A stretch of 64,000 nucleotides of DNA from Symbiodinium natans. Lineage: Eukaryota > Sar > Dinophyceae > Suessiales > Symbiodiniaceae. Numbering within the stretch: position 1 is the first letter of the stretch; each line of letters starts with the position of its first letter. Made by a program: the position numbers and the translations under genes. The notes beneath the pieces are model-generated. The model worked only from the letters and a program-made list of their open reading frames with translations. It was not told where the DNA came from and did no database searches. The DNA lies in assembly GCA_905221605.1 (NCBI GenBank), contig CAJNDS010000249.1, positions 123,386-187,385 of the forward strand, written 5' to 3'. Positions 10,782 to 20,711 of this stretch are shown in pieces.

Positions 10782-12706
10782 TCCTTGCCTGACGGTCGTT
10801 CGCATGCCTTCCTCCTTGCCCCCGCTCTCGGATCTGCATTCCCAAGTTCTTGCTTCTTTGTTTCTGGTTTCCTCCTCGCATACGTTACACACAAGATCGG
10901 GGCATGTGAGGGTTCTCTTGGAGAAGCGCAAGGGTCTTGGAGTCAATTGAGAGTCGTGCACAGGACTCTGTTCTCTCACGTGAACTTGCGCTTGCCTTTC
11001 CGAGGCAAGTCGCAGAATCCAAGTTCATGCTGTGCATATGAATCCATTTGAACCCAGCTGTGCAGCAAGGCCTTGGGTCCCTTCTCAGATCCCTTCGTAT
11101 CACATCTCTTTGTTTTGAATCTCAGGGGTTGTCGCTCGTCTGCTTTCCGTCCTATAGGCGTCTGTCTAGGTCTGTCTGTGTCCGTATGAAGGCATACATC
11201 TTTGTGCATGTACTTGTATTCGGAACGGTTGTCTTTGCTGTCTTCGTGAGTGCGGCTCTGTGTTGCGCAGCTATCCGGGTGCTGTACCTGAAGCATCGAG
11301 GTGCACAGTTTTCCGAACGTGCAGATGCCAAACCTCAAAGCCGAAATAAACAAAAGCCAGAAACAGTTTCGCCTCGGCATCGTGCGTGATGAGTCGGAGA
11401 TAGGCCTGCGAGAGCCGCGAGAGCTGGCAGTGATGGCAGAAAAGGTGGTGTGACACGATGAGTGCGGAAGAGTTGTTTCAGCTCTCGGGTTACAAATACC
11501 TGGAACCCAGAGGCGGCGCCAAAGTATGAACCGACCGTACCCCCTTCCACCCCTCCAGCACCTGCCACATCTCCTATATTCTACCGTTGTTACCCTCGAA
11601 TTTTGTTACCCCCTGCTGCCTCGTAGCTAGTGCCCAACAGCTCGACGTGCTTCTGCAGTGTCCGGGTCGTGGCTCCTTTCGCCTCCAGCTGATCTTCGGA
11701 ACTTAAGAAGCACGTGTGATCGTGCGAACATGTGCTAGATGCGCGCACCGCGCCCCACTGTGACAATAGAACTCCGCCCCGTGATCTAAAGTGACTCTAG
11801 AGCTCAGCCTCGTGAGAACTCCATAGGTGCAAGAGCGCTGTTTGGGGAATGTGTATAACCTTTGTTTCCTGGAATTACAGAATGACTTATAATGTGGGCT
11901 TAGATGTTGTACTGTATTTGGATCATGGTCAAACTGTCTTTCGGACAGTGCGAGGTGTGAGGCTTACCTTGCAAACAAGTTTCAGGCTGCCTTGATTGCC
12001 TAGGAGGCATGATTCAGGACCTTCAAACCAATGGGGATATGCTGGGGCTTGAAGTAATGCGGGGCCCGCGGCACGCGGGCGTCCTTCGGATCAGAGGGTC
12101 TGTCGAATTTGGGGGGTCTCAGTCTGTTCATAAGCTATATCTGGAGCCCCGGCGCATGAAGTCGACACTCACGCTTCTCAGCCTGCTGAAAGCTGATCCC
12201 CAAGGAGATCATATACGCCATGTAACGCTGCAGAAACGGCGTCATGACCACCTGACAGAACAGGTGTGTGTGTGTGGCCGGGCTTTTAGGGAGTATACTT
12301 GCATTCTTCGTTCACGGCCGCGGCTGGGATGCTTCAAACGAAGGCAGGGGGTCCAAGTTTCTCACAACGTCAATGCTTCTGCTAGAGCTGCTAGAGGCAA
12401 CCCACGTTCATGTCTGAACGATAGCTGTGTCGCACCACGCTCCAAAATATTTGTTGACGTGTTGAATCTTGTTGAAAACATGCGGAAGGAAGATGCTGCA
12501 TTGCGAATTGCCACACGACCTTCATATATGAGCCCCAGCAGCCCCAAATGCGTTCAAATGCGTTCAATGCCTTGGTGCGCAATGCTCCTTGGCAGCGTGC
12601 TCTGTCAAATGTGGCAGCTCATTGGCTGCGCGGCTGTGCGGGATCGACACTTTGGGAGTGTGCTGAAATTTGGAAACTTCGCGGGAACTGCGAAGGACTT
12701 TGCGGG
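10782..12706. other. no gene confidently recognised
   Basis: The longest open frame (12009-12800, plus, 263 codons) has no conserved motif, and its end overlaps the cysteine-rich frame on the other strand. The rest shows nothing I can name. Confidence 0.35.
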
Positions 12707-13150
12707 CTACCTCCACACCTCCAATCGGCAGGCGGTGCAGTCAGTTCCCCGCCAGCTGTACATGTTAGAGGTTCCGCAATGTCGAAACACAGAGCAGTAG
12801 CTTGTGCAAACGCCCTTCTGCAATGGAATGCCGCCGTCCCCACTGCCTCCATCACGGCAGTTCGGAGAGTAGCACTTGCTGTCGCATCTTCTGGATGGCA
12901 CCAGGACTGTGCCGCATGAAGTGCAGTCGACAGAACCTTGAAACTTATAGGCGGCCGAGGTACCACAAAATCCGAAGCTGGAGCCGTGGTGTGCGCACTT
13001 GCCGTCCACCAATGCCACCCCACCATCCCCCCCGCCGGCTCTGCAACGCTCACATTGTGATGGACAACCCGTTGAGGAGATTTCGTCTGCTACTGTCTGC
13101 ACCTCACAAAATCCACAACATCTGGGCTTGCAGAGACATCGACACGTAGA
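12707..13150 (-). CDS. cysteine-rich hevein-like repeat protein fragment
   Basis: The minus frame is open from just after a TGA at 13151-13153 to a TAG at 12707. It encodes about 147 residues with more than 20 cysteines. Two modules share the order GDGG, then Leu, then G-x-C, a Ser-rich CS or GS position, CGTS, Tyr, DCT-x-C. This resembles the C...CS-x-x-G-x-CG...Y spacing of hevein-type (chitin-binding type 1) modules, but I would not assign chitin binding on this alone. One Cys of the pattern is a Gly in the first module. A run CRCLCKPRCCGFC at the start looks like the end of a further module. There is no ATG at the frame start, so this is probably one exon of a larger gene or a gene fragment. 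The in-register internal repetition is the best evidence that the frame is real. Confidence 0.5.
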   Translation of the reverse strand, partial: STCRCLCKPRCCGFCEVQTVADEISSTGCPSQCERCRAGGGDGGVALVDGKCAHHGSSFGFCGTSAAYKFQGSVDCTSCGTVLVPSRRCDSKCYSPNCRDGGSGDGGIPLQKGVCTSYCSVFRHCGTSNMYSWRGTDCTACRLEVWR

Positions 13151-14594
13151 TCAGAAGTTCAGATATGGGTGCGCAGGACCTGTAAAACCACGACCTACTG
13201 TGTAAGACTATAATTATAATACGTAAGCAGGCGTGTGAAGCATGGTTGTAAATCCGCCGAGGCCGGGCCGTCGGTGTCTGGGTCGCATCCAGCAGGTACC
13301 CATAGGTACCCCACTGCCAACAGCCAGATTGCACCCCTTTCTTTGGCCCCCAAATCCTGGTCTATACATGAGCCTGTGTGCTACAGCAGGATCCCGAAAA
13401 CGAATGATTGCGAAACATCTCAACACCCTGAATCTAACAGCACCTTCACAGTGCGCAATCTCCGGTTTGGGTTGCCTCGCCGCTGGGCATGAAAAGTCGC
13501 CTCGGCTTCCGGCCGAAATGTCTAGAACAACCTTCCCCCTTCCCAACCCTCCCCCAACTAAAACTTATTTGTACGCCCTGCTTTGGACCTCCAGGGACCC
13601 CTCCTTCAAACCCCAGACCCTCCTACCTCCTGAACTCATGACGTGCATGGTGACATATACAGTATGGCTTGGCTTTTGTCTGCGATGCGCTACACTCCGA
13701 GTTGGGCTCGGCCGTACAATCCGCCGAGGCCTTGGGCCGCCCGCCGTGGACAGGTTTGCGCCCCTTTATTTTGCACTTTGTGGCCTGAAATGGGTACCCC
13801 CCAGCCGACAAGTGTCCGGGAGCAAACGGTGCGTCACCCCGCCCCCCCACCCCTCACCTCCGGGCCACCCCCCCACCCCACCTGCCCCCAGCCCCCTGGT
13901 TTGGGTTGCCTTGTTACAGAAGCAGGCCGAGGCGGGTCGCGTAGCGTTGAAATTATATTGCTGCACAAGGGGGCCACGCTTCGGAGATGATAAAGGATCA
14001 AGATGCAAAATTCGATCCCCACCAAGCAATGGTGCCCAGGGACCCGTGGTGCTGCAAGGCTTGTAGGGCACACGAGGAATCAGCGTGTAAGCAGTCATCA
14101 TCATTGGGCAGGGTACTGGTGATCCTTGGCAATCACAGCCCACAACCGAAACCAAGCTACAGAACTCAGGGTACAGCTACATAAAACTTGGCCGGTAGGG
14201 CCGGTAGGGCACTGTGAAGGTTTCTTCTCGCAAAGGCCGTGACATGACCTCCGTGACCTCCGTATCGGTTGTTTCCGCAAGCGCAAGGCTGGTGCGAAAA
14301 AGCCACCCACAGCAAAATCAAGGCCACGGGGGCATGCAAAAAATGAAGCACGATCGGTGCTGTAGGTCCCGGAAGCTTGGGAGCCTACGCAATTGGCATT
14401 TATACATGCTTGCGCCAAATGTGCACAGCAGCTGACATGGCCTGACGGTCGGCTCAGACGGATATCCATCCTCTCTCTCTCTCTCTCTCTCATTTCGTTG
14501 CACCGCGGCCTCTTGGATTTCCCGCTTGGCGGAGGCAGCATCTACGGACCTTAAAGCTGAAGGCCAGAAATAAAGAGTCGGACAGAGAACGGCT
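13151..14594. other. no gene recognised; simple repeats
   Basis: Contains a C-rich stretch near 13839-13900 and (TC)n at 14470-14491. A 274-codon plus frame (13242-14066) is proline- and glycine-rich with no motif and is not supported as a gene. Confidence 0.35.
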
Positions 14595-14599
14595 CCGCA
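14595..14599 (+). repeat. target-site duplication, left copy (CCGCA)
   Basis: CCGCA directly abuts the left LTR and is repeated exactly at 25779-25783, as expected for the 5-bp staggered cut of a copia-type integrase. Confidence 0.9.
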
Positions 14600-14897
14600 T
14601 GTTGGTACTGAATGTCGTGGTCATCATCGGGATGGGAGGCAACAGGCATGGAATGATCAGCCATGGCGAATTCAAGGGAGTCGTTTCTTTCCTTCACGAG
14701 CATGACAAGTAAGCCTGTTTTGGCTAGTTCGGGAGTGCTCATACGTACATCTGTGCACACCGTATGAGGAAAGCTTCTGCTTATCACTCCAAGAAAAGGC
14801 GACCAAATGTCGCATGCCGCGCTCATCCTGAGCCTTCGAACGTTCCGGCGATAAGCATCACATCTGCCCAAAGCTTTACATGGCAGGGGTTTTAACA
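14600..14897 (-). repeat. 3' LTR of the copia element
   Basis: Aligns without gaps to 25481-25778 at an offset of 10,881 bp; the only difference seen is C at 14667 versus A at 25548. An open minus frame runs through the LTR, and the single difference changes Ser to Ala in it. Confidence 0.95.
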
Positions 14898-14906
14898 CTC
14901 CTCCTT
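14898..14906 (-). promoter_or_regulatory. polypurine tract
   Basis: AAGGAGGAG on the minus strand lies directly upstream of the 3' LTR. This is the expected position of the RNase H-resistant primer for plus-strand DNA synthesis. Confidence 0.8.
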
Positions 14907-14936
14907 GAAGTGTCCGCCAGGATGCTTCACACCAAT

Positions 14937-15893
14937 TCACATGGTCCTTGCCGGGTAAAGCTGTCGCCCTCCATTCAAGCAGCAGCTACACATAGTTCGC
15001 TGAGAAACCTGCGATGCTTTTCTCAAACCCCAGCAATCTCGGTGTATGTGAACGTGCTCGCCATTGGTGGTTGTGAAGTAGGGTCCTGTTGGTGGGACCG
15101 GTATCTCCTTGACAATCTCGCGGACCTCGGGCACTCGAATCTCCTTCACCACCTCGCTAATCTCCACTCTGGTCGGAGCTGAATTCACTAACCTCGTCAT
15201 TCCCATGTTGCACTGCACCTCTTGGTCCTTCATCACGATTGGGGCCTTGTCCTGCACATGGTCCTGTAGCTGCTCAGCCAATTCCTCCTCAACCATGTTC
15301 CTTAAACGCTCCAATCTTCGAAGGCGGCGAGGGTCATGGTGACGTTTCCACCATTGGCTGGCCTTCTTGCACCCCCATCGGATCAATTCCCATATCACCA
15401 ACAGCAGCGCTCCCACCATGGCCATAATGACGTAGAACTCGAAAGATCCACCCAACTGCAATGGTACCTCCAGGTCTTCGCCCTTTGATCCACAAATCCA
15501 ACCACACAACAGGATGATTCGAAGAATCTTCGCCTTGATCCCCTCTGAAGATTGCCTTCCCAGTTGCCAAAGCTCACACAAGTCAGAATGACGCTGGCGG
15601 GGCAGACATTTTGTTAATAAGTCTGCCTTCTGCACCTCACCTCTGCAATGAAGCACACGTAGTTCTCCACGGCCCACTTGTTCCCTGAGGTAACTTGCCC
15701 TGCCTTTGAGATGCCGGGTCCTCCAGGACCCGGCTCCGTCGGAGCCCAGGCTTACCGTGGCCTGATTATCAACGTGTAGTTCCAGGACCGGAACCACAAT
15801 TCCAAGCTGCCGCACCACGGATGTGATTGATCGGGCTAGCACCACGCTGTCGATCGCCGCAACCAACTCGCATTCTGCGGTCGACAGAGTAAT
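14937..15893 (-). CDS. copia Pol C-terminus: RNase H end, membrane segment, His/Cys tail
   Basis: The frame is about 318 residues. It resumes RNase H at ITLSTAECELVAAID (catalytic Glu) and continues through HVDNQATVSL (catalytic Asp) and KADLLTKCLP, which normally ends copia Pol. It then goes on for about 200 residues. A hydrophobic stretch of about 22 residues near 150-172 (YVIMAMVGALLLVIWELI) is a clear transmembrane candidate. A strongly basic segment follows, then a VKEI-rich linker. A C-terminal block has HVHIHRDCWGL and CSCC, suggesting a zinc site. It stops 39 bp before the 3' LTR. The tail may anchor or target the polyprotein; it occupies the place where some plant copia elements carry an env-like ORF, but no envelope similarity is visible. 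Confidence 0.85.
   Translation of the reverse strand: MTLSTAECELVAAIDSVVLARSITSVVRQLGIVVPVLELHVDNQATVSLGSDGAGSWRTRHLKGRASYLREQVGRGELRVLHCRGEVQKADLLTKCLPRQRHSDLCELWQLGRQSSEGIKAKILRIILLCGWICGSKGEDLEVPLQLGGSFEFYVIMAMVGALLLVIWELIRWGCKKASQWWKRHHDPRRLRRLERLRNMVEEELAEQLQDHVQDKAPIVMKDQEVQCNMGMTRLVNSAPTRVEISEVVKEIRVPEVREIVKEIPVPPTGPYFTTTNGEHVHIHRDCWGLRKASQVSQRTMCSCCLNGGRQLYPARTM
15885..15893 (+). repeat. short flanking duplication of the nested insertion, left
   Basis: CAGAGTAAT here and CAGGGTAAT at 17967-17975 bracket the insertion. They correspond to the duplicated codons I-T-L of RNase H, with one mismatch in nine bases. Confidence 0.6.
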
Positions 15894-17966
15894 CCCTGGC
15901 GGTCCGCCGACGTGGCTACCTTGTCCTTTGCCATCGGACGTGGTAACCTAGTCCTTTATGAACTCTGGGATTTCCAATACCTTTAGAAGATGAACGTCGG
16001 AGGTTTTGCAGAGTTTCACGTCATATTTCCGACTTCGGCGCTGATTTCTTCAAGCCAGATCGATCTCTGCATCGGTTCTAGGTGCTGTCTGATTCCCACC
16101 AAGCAAAGCAGAACAAACAATAGCTGTAGCTGCTGTCCTTGCGATAGTGGTGACATTGGTGCTCTGCAGGCCTGGTAGGCTCCAGGCACATGTCGGTAGT
16201 TTGCTCCGATGCTTACAGTTGGACCTGTGGGCTCACAAGCAATCGCCCGTATATTTTCCATACTTGAGCCATGTGCTTTGATTTTTGATGCAACAACTTC
16301 AAACAAAGGAAATCGCGATCGTTCATAGCTGGGCATTAGAAAAGATGTGTGCACCAACCCGACACGAACAATTGAACGCAACTTAACTGACTCATAGGGA
16401 GCGCGGTCCTGAAAAGCAAGGTCTTTGCACATGTTCCCTAAACAAACAGGCGCTGGCATGCAGAAGGCAACGCGAGAAATACTCCACACAGACACACATC
16501 AGAACGTTCCTAGACGTTAACGTACCTTGGATAGCGCTCTTGAGGTTTTTGCACGCTTCAGCAGTGACATCAGATGTATCGAGCAAGCAAAGGAGAAGAA
16601 ACTTTCCATCAAGCACACGTCAGGAAAAGGTCGTTCGGACGAGGTTGCTGAGACAAGTCACGGTCAAATAAGAACTTCACGACACACCCACCTCTGCTTT
16701 TCAGGGGTCGGACTGTGCAGCTGGCTTGGGGTTGAGTGTCAGGACACAGCCTGCGCTCAGTGGAAGGGGGCGAGAAGAACGGGCTTGGGAAAGATTGAGG
16801 TTGGCAGGGAAAAGCTGGCAAAAACACGGAGCCGCGATGTTATTCCGCGAAAGATGAGTTAACAGGAAAAAAACGCGCGTGAAAATCGCGTGAGAACCCC
16901 GTGAGAACCCCGTGAGAACCGCGTGAGAACCCCGTGAAACGACCGTGAATACCCACTTTTTCGGTGAATCGCTCGAGCATGTACAAAATCGCTGCTTCTC
17001 TTCTTGGATTCTGAAAAATCATCCTTTTTTTGGAGCTTGTTGCTGTTTACTTGCAATTTGAGAGTGCAGGAGACATGTATGGGCCCACGCACCCCTCCCC
17101 CTTCCCCCCAAAGCCCCCCACCCCCCCGGTACCCCCCATCCCCCACAAAAAGGCCTCTTCTGGCCCAGACCCCCATTCTGGGCTCGAAACCCTAGGTCTG
17201 GGCCAGATGAGGGCTCATCTTGAGTGGTTCGAGGGGAGGTTAGCAAAATTCGGTTTTTTTGCTTTGGAATTCGTGCCTTGGTGATCGCGCCCCCTGTTGG
17301 CTCCTGCAGGTAGGCAGTGGGACTCCAGCAGAACCCTGCGTAGGAAATTGCCCGAGGTTTTTCCATTTTTGCTGAGCAACCCTGTGAACAACTCACTTTG
17401 TGGAGGGAGTGGGCAAAAACAACATGTTCAGAATTAATTGTAGTCATTCCCCCACCTCCCCCCACAAACTCGTAAAATCCCACAATCCAATGCGTTTGGG
17501 GGTACTGTATTTTGGGTTCTTGGCTTTACACAAAGGGTTCGCCGGGGATGTTTTGAATTTGGGGCATGCAAAGTGTGAGGTAGCGAGGACCCCAGTTATC
17601 AATGTCCGATTAATCATGATTGAGCGAATGTGCAAGCGTGCAGAGAGGTCGTGACACGGTGTTAGAGCACCATGCACACGCTGAATCCAGGCAAACAAGA
17701 TCGAAACTCACAAAGACTGACGTCTCTCTAAGCCTGCACACATATTCACCAAGCCCCGTATAATGCATATATATATATATATACATACATATATTCTCTA
17801 TCTCTCGACGACTGCAGTGCATATTTCTCAGGAAATAAGGCTTCCAAGCTTCCTTTTTGATGATTTCCTTTGCTGCCTCCCTACCCTGTCAACTTTCTTA
17901 TATTGCGGGGTCAGGGCTTTCGTGGTCTTTCCCTAACTCCCGTGGCTACCTTGTCCTTTGGACGTC
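15894..17966. mobile_element. nested 2.07-kb insertion in copia RNase H
   Basis: RNase H is colinear on either side of this block, so the block is inserted. The ends read CCCTGG... and ...CCAGGG, a 6-bp inverted match, and both carry the 20-mer CGTGGCTACCTTGTCCTTTG (15911-15930 and 17941-17960). A diverged second copy follows at about 15940-15958. The left end also has a GGCGGTCCGCC hairpin. Inside are repeated CCCGTGAGAAC units (16894-16937), C runs near 17095-17130 and a (TA)n near 17765. No transposase or RT was recognised; a 159-codon minus frame at 16016-16495 has no motif. It could be a non-autonomous DNA transposon or an introner-like insertion, but neither simple splice choice tested restores the RNase H frame. 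Confidence 0.7.
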
Positions 17967-18614
17967 CAGGGTAATGAAACTCTGCCTTCCGCTTCGCCAT
18001 GCCACCGGGCATGAGTAAAGGCATATAGTGGTCCCGGCGCGCGACCTCTGTCCGGTCGGGGCAAACGACGGATCACTGAAGGCTTGGAGGACGGTACCCA
18101 CCGGATTCAGATGCAACTTGTAATCCTTGGTCCGCTGCAGAAAACTCAGAATACGCATTCCAATCTGGGTCACTTTGGCAGGGTTCTTCAGAACTTGGCT
18201 GGACATCACCGACAGATGGAAAGCCAAGTCAGGTCGGGTGCGTTGCGTTAGCCAAAGTAATTCGCCCGTTATCTTCTGGCCACCCCTGAATTCCTCTGTG
18301 GTGTAGGAAGGTCCATTGGGATCCCCATCATCATCTTCCATTCCCAGCCATTCACGAGGACAGGGCACCACTCCCAAATGCGTAGGGGGCAGCTGATAGG
18401 AACGAATCAGCTCCGTGATGTAGGCCTCCTGGCTGACGGCATAGTATCCACCCTCGCACAGATGTATTTCACACCCCAGGAACTTTACGGCTCGGCCCAA
18501 CTCACAAAGCTCCAACTCCGAGACCTTCCACTCCTTAGCGATCATCTCCCCCAACGCCAACACCACAGCCCTCTCCACACAGTAGCATGTCATCGACATA
18601 GACCAGGACTGCAC
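17946..18614 (-). CDS. copia RT C-terminal part and RNase H start
   Basis: The frame (222 codons) carries the conserved copia stretch GELLWLTQRTRPDLAF, then SSQVLKNPAKV and the RNase H opening AFSDPSFAP, whose Asp (about residue 181) is the first catalytic residue. It continues to WRSGRQSFITL, where the nested insertion interrupts it, and it stops at a TAG contributed by the insertion. It follows the YVDD-containing frame after a frameshift. Confidence 0.85.
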   Translation of the reverse strand: MQSWSMSMTCYCVERAVVLALGEMIAKEWKVSELELCELGRAVKFLGCEIHLCEGGYYAVSQEAYITELIRSYQLPPTHLGVVPCPREWLGMEDDDGDPNGPSYTTEEFRGGQKITGELLWLTQRTRPDLAFHLSVMSSQVLKNPAKVTQIGMRILSFLQRTKDYKLHLNPVGTVLQAFSDPSFAPTGQRSRAGTTICLYSCPVAWRSGRQSFITLDVQRTR

Positions 18615-18777
18615 CGAGGATATCGTCTTTTCCTTCCGTGTGCACAGTCCACAGGTTCGGCTCGATATCCCCTTGACGAAGAAAGATGGTGCAGCCGTTC
18701 ACGGTGGTGGAGAGGGTCTTCAACACTTTGTCCCGATACTGCGACAGGCCCTGGTAAGTCGCCATTTTTCGGAACAA
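18535..18777 (-). CDS. copia RT catalytic segment (YVDD)
   Basis: A short frame contains SQYRDKVLKTL, IEPNLW and GAVLVYVDDMLL; YVDD at about residues 60-63 is the RT active-site box. Upstream, TYQGL-SQYRDKVL appears to lack the usual REAP-x-x-W block after the 'ALYGL' position, so a deletion of seven or eight residues plus a frameshift separates it from the RT N-terminal frame. Confidence 0.85.
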   Translation of the reverse strand: MFRKMATYQGLSQYRDKVLKTLSTTVNGCTIFLRQGDIEPNLWTVHTEGKDDILGAVLVYVDDMLLCGEGCGVGVGGDDR

Positions 18778-19465
18778 TGCCCAGGAGTATCAAGACACCA
18801 GGAGGGCTCACGACCACCGTCTTTTCACCAGGCTCAGTGGGCATTGGCGTTAACATGAATGCACCAGTGACATCTACTGCTCCCACCAGCCAGGATCTTC
18901 TTCCCACCTCCACTAGAAGGCAGCGGAGCGTCTCTCCCGCCGCGCTTGATGCGAAACATTCAGCGAGCTGCTCATCGATCATGTTCCCGCAAGCCACAAT
19001 CCTTGCTTTGCGCCGGTAAAGTTTGTGACTCCCCGGCTTTGGTGGCTTGATCGTGTACACGATCTTGGCTGGCACCTGAAGGATATCATCGATATCGAAC
19101 TTCTTCTTGATCTCGGCCCATGTTGTCCCTTCAAAGCCCTTTTCAACAACCTCGAACTCCTCCGCTATAGGCTCTTTCCAAACCCCCAGATTCGCTCGGG
19201 CTTCTTCCGGGCTGACTTTGCGCACCACGTCCACGGCTGCCTTCAGGCCATCAAGAAGTCCCTCGATATTCTTCGTGTACTCCGGCTCTGCTTTCTTGAT
19301 GCGCGGTTGTAGAGGTTCCCATTCAGCAAGGAGAGACTGCAACTTATCCAGCTCACCCACCACAACTTCCTCAGAATCCTGTGCCAGCGAGAGATTCAAA
19401 CATCTCCTCCTAGCCATCATTAGGTCTTCTGTTGTGGGCTGCTCGGACACCCCCACACCTTTCAC
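18590..19465 (-). CDS. copia RT N-terminal part
   Basis: The frame starts with a region upstream of RT (EPEYTKNIEGLL..., LGVWKEPIAEE), then shows RT fingers KLYRRKARIVACGNM, the FASSAAGETLRCLL block and AVDVTGAFMLTPMP. Asp near residue 198 is the first catalytic aspartate of the palm. The domain is readable to VVVSPPGVLILLGIVPKNG, after which the frame is lost and the remaining residues are frameshifted. Confidence 0.85.
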   Translation of the reverse strand: MKGVGVSEQPTTEDLMMARRRCLNLSLAQDSEEVVVGELDKLQSLLAEWEPLQPRIKKAEPEYTKNIEGLLDGLKAAVDVVRKVSPEEARANLGVWKEPIAEEFEVVEKGFEGTTWAEIKKKFDIDDILQVPAKIVYTIKPPKPGSHKLYRRKARIVACGNMIDEQLAECFASSAAGETLRCLLVEVGRRSWLVGAVDVTGAFMLTPMPTEPGEKTVVVSPPGVLILLGIVPKNGDLPGPVAVSGQSVEDPLHHRERLHHLSSSRGYRAEPVDCAHGRKRRYPRCSPGLCR

Positions 19466-19490
19466 ATACCATTCGGGCCATCCACTTCAA

Positions 19491-20711
19491 TCATCCAATC
19501 CACTCCCCGACAAACTCTGCGTCCATCGGCTCCGTGTTTCCTTCCGGCTCTTCGTCATCCCTGTCCGTGAACTCATCATCGGATACTTTGTTGTATTGAT
19601 CTGGGTCAGGATCATCCGGAAACTTCTCCTCCTCCTCGTCAGATTCATCATCACCATCTGGATCATCTCCCTCCTCCTCCTCATCAGGTAGAGCAACGTC
19701 TCGAAGGGGAAAACCTAGTTTACGAAGTGTGTCCAAATCCTCCTCCTGCAGTCGATCCACTCCAGAGGGGGTGTATCCAACCAGCAGCCACTCGTTCGGT
19801 GAGTTGGGAACGAAGCCATGGAACTTCTTCGGGTTAAACCCTGCGGCCTTCTCCGTGATGTTGTAGAACCGTCCGGGGCATTGGCTTCCATCTGGTAATG
19901 CTTGAGATGCTTCGCCGGGTTCAGCTTCACCTCGTGTTGGGTTCGAACGATCATCTCCAGATACCCATAGCCCTCGTCGCGATCCATCAGAGACCTCCAC
20001 CACATAGTTCCATGATCCCCTCTCGTTGTGAACATCAGTGTGTGGAGGAATGGCATTTCCGGTAAACACACCCAGCGTAGCCCAACTGACTGTTCCTTCA
20101 GGTAGATGATTGGTGGCCCTCTTGAGGTATTCATTCAAGTACTTCACGACAGTGTCCTTATTCCGGGTCTGCACTGTAATCCCCCTGTTTCCACCCTGAC
20201 AGTAGGCAAAGGCTTGAAAGCATCCTTGCCCCCTTCTAGTCCTCACCTTAGCAGCCACCACAAGCTTGTCCAGCAGCTCCAAGCAGCCCTCCTTCGTGAA
20301 GTCCTCCATGTTCAACAGATGCTGGGCTAAGTCCTTGACACTTGCCAAGGTCTCTCTGCTGTTGGCTCTAGACCGCATCGCTCGGACCTTCGGGATAGAG
20401 GAGCCCGTCGATGGACTTCGGGGTTCATGTCCTCCTTCTGGTGGTCCGCTAAGTTCTTCACCTGCACGATCAACCGGAGAGGATTTCACGTTTATTCGAC
20501 GTCGCCGGCCATGACCTTCGCGGGCGGTTGCAAGAAGAGTTCCTCCCTTTGCTGACGGCAGAGGAGGATCTTTCAGGTCTGCAGGACTCGTTTTCGCACG
20601 AATTCTCCACGACGGCTCGGCCACCAACGGAGGAACCACATCCTTCAGCGGTGGAGGCTCCACAGGGGTTCTCACATGCGTGGTTTGCACATAGCCACCG
20701 CCATCCTTCAA
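19491..20711 (-). CDS. copia linker between integrase and RT with HxD...H domain
   Basis: The open frame is 406 codons. The first ten residues (DGGGYVQTTHVRTP) close the integrase C-terminal region. Residues ~205-320 form a compact domain: GVFTGNAIPPHTDVHN with His224-x-Asp226, then WNYVVEVSDG...GLWVSG, then FHGFVP with His298 and LLVGYTP. The HxD...distal-His order with beta-rich spacing resembles the double-stranded beta-helix of Fe(II)/2-oxoglutarate dioxygenases. The distal Arg usually found about ten residues after the last His is Glu here. The rest is an acidic low-complexity linker (DEEEEGDD..., ESDEEEEKF). Comparable blocks between integrase and RT occur, to my recollection, in other dinoflagellate copia polyproteins. 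Enzyme activity is inference only. Confidence 0.8.
   Translation of the reverse strand: MKDGGGYVQTTHVRTPVEPPPLKDVVPPLVAEPSWRIRAKTSPADLKDPPLPSAKGGTLLATAREGHGRRRRINVKSSPVDRAGEELSGPPEGGHEPRSPSTGSSIPKVRAMRSRANSRETLASVKDLAQHLLNMEDFTKEGCLELLDKLVVAAKVRTRRGQGCFQAFAYCQGGNRGITVQTRNKDTVVKYLNEYLKRATNHLPEGTVSWATLGVFTGNAIPPHTDVHNERGSWNYVVEVSDGSRRGLWVSGDDRSNPTRGEAEPGEASQALPDGSQCPGRFYNITEKAAGFNPKKFHGFVPNSPNEWLLVGYTPSGVDRLQEEDLDTLRKLGFPLRDVALPDEEEEGDDPDGDDESDEEEEKFPDDPDPDQYNKVSDDEFTDRDDEEPEGNTEPMDAEFVGEWIG

Noticed and set aside
12009-12800. 263-codon plus frame
   Set aside because: No conserved motif or internal repeat, and its 3' end is antisense to the better-supported cysteine-rich frame.
13242-14066. 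274-codon plus frame
   Set aside because: Low-complexity Pro/Gly content through a C-rich stretch, no motif, no context.
15894-17966. The RNase H insertion as an ordinary spliceosomal intron
   Set aside because: Using the GA-type donor at CCCTG|GACG and the nearest AG acceptor does not restore the reading frame, and the duplicated ITL codons fit an insertion with target duplication better.
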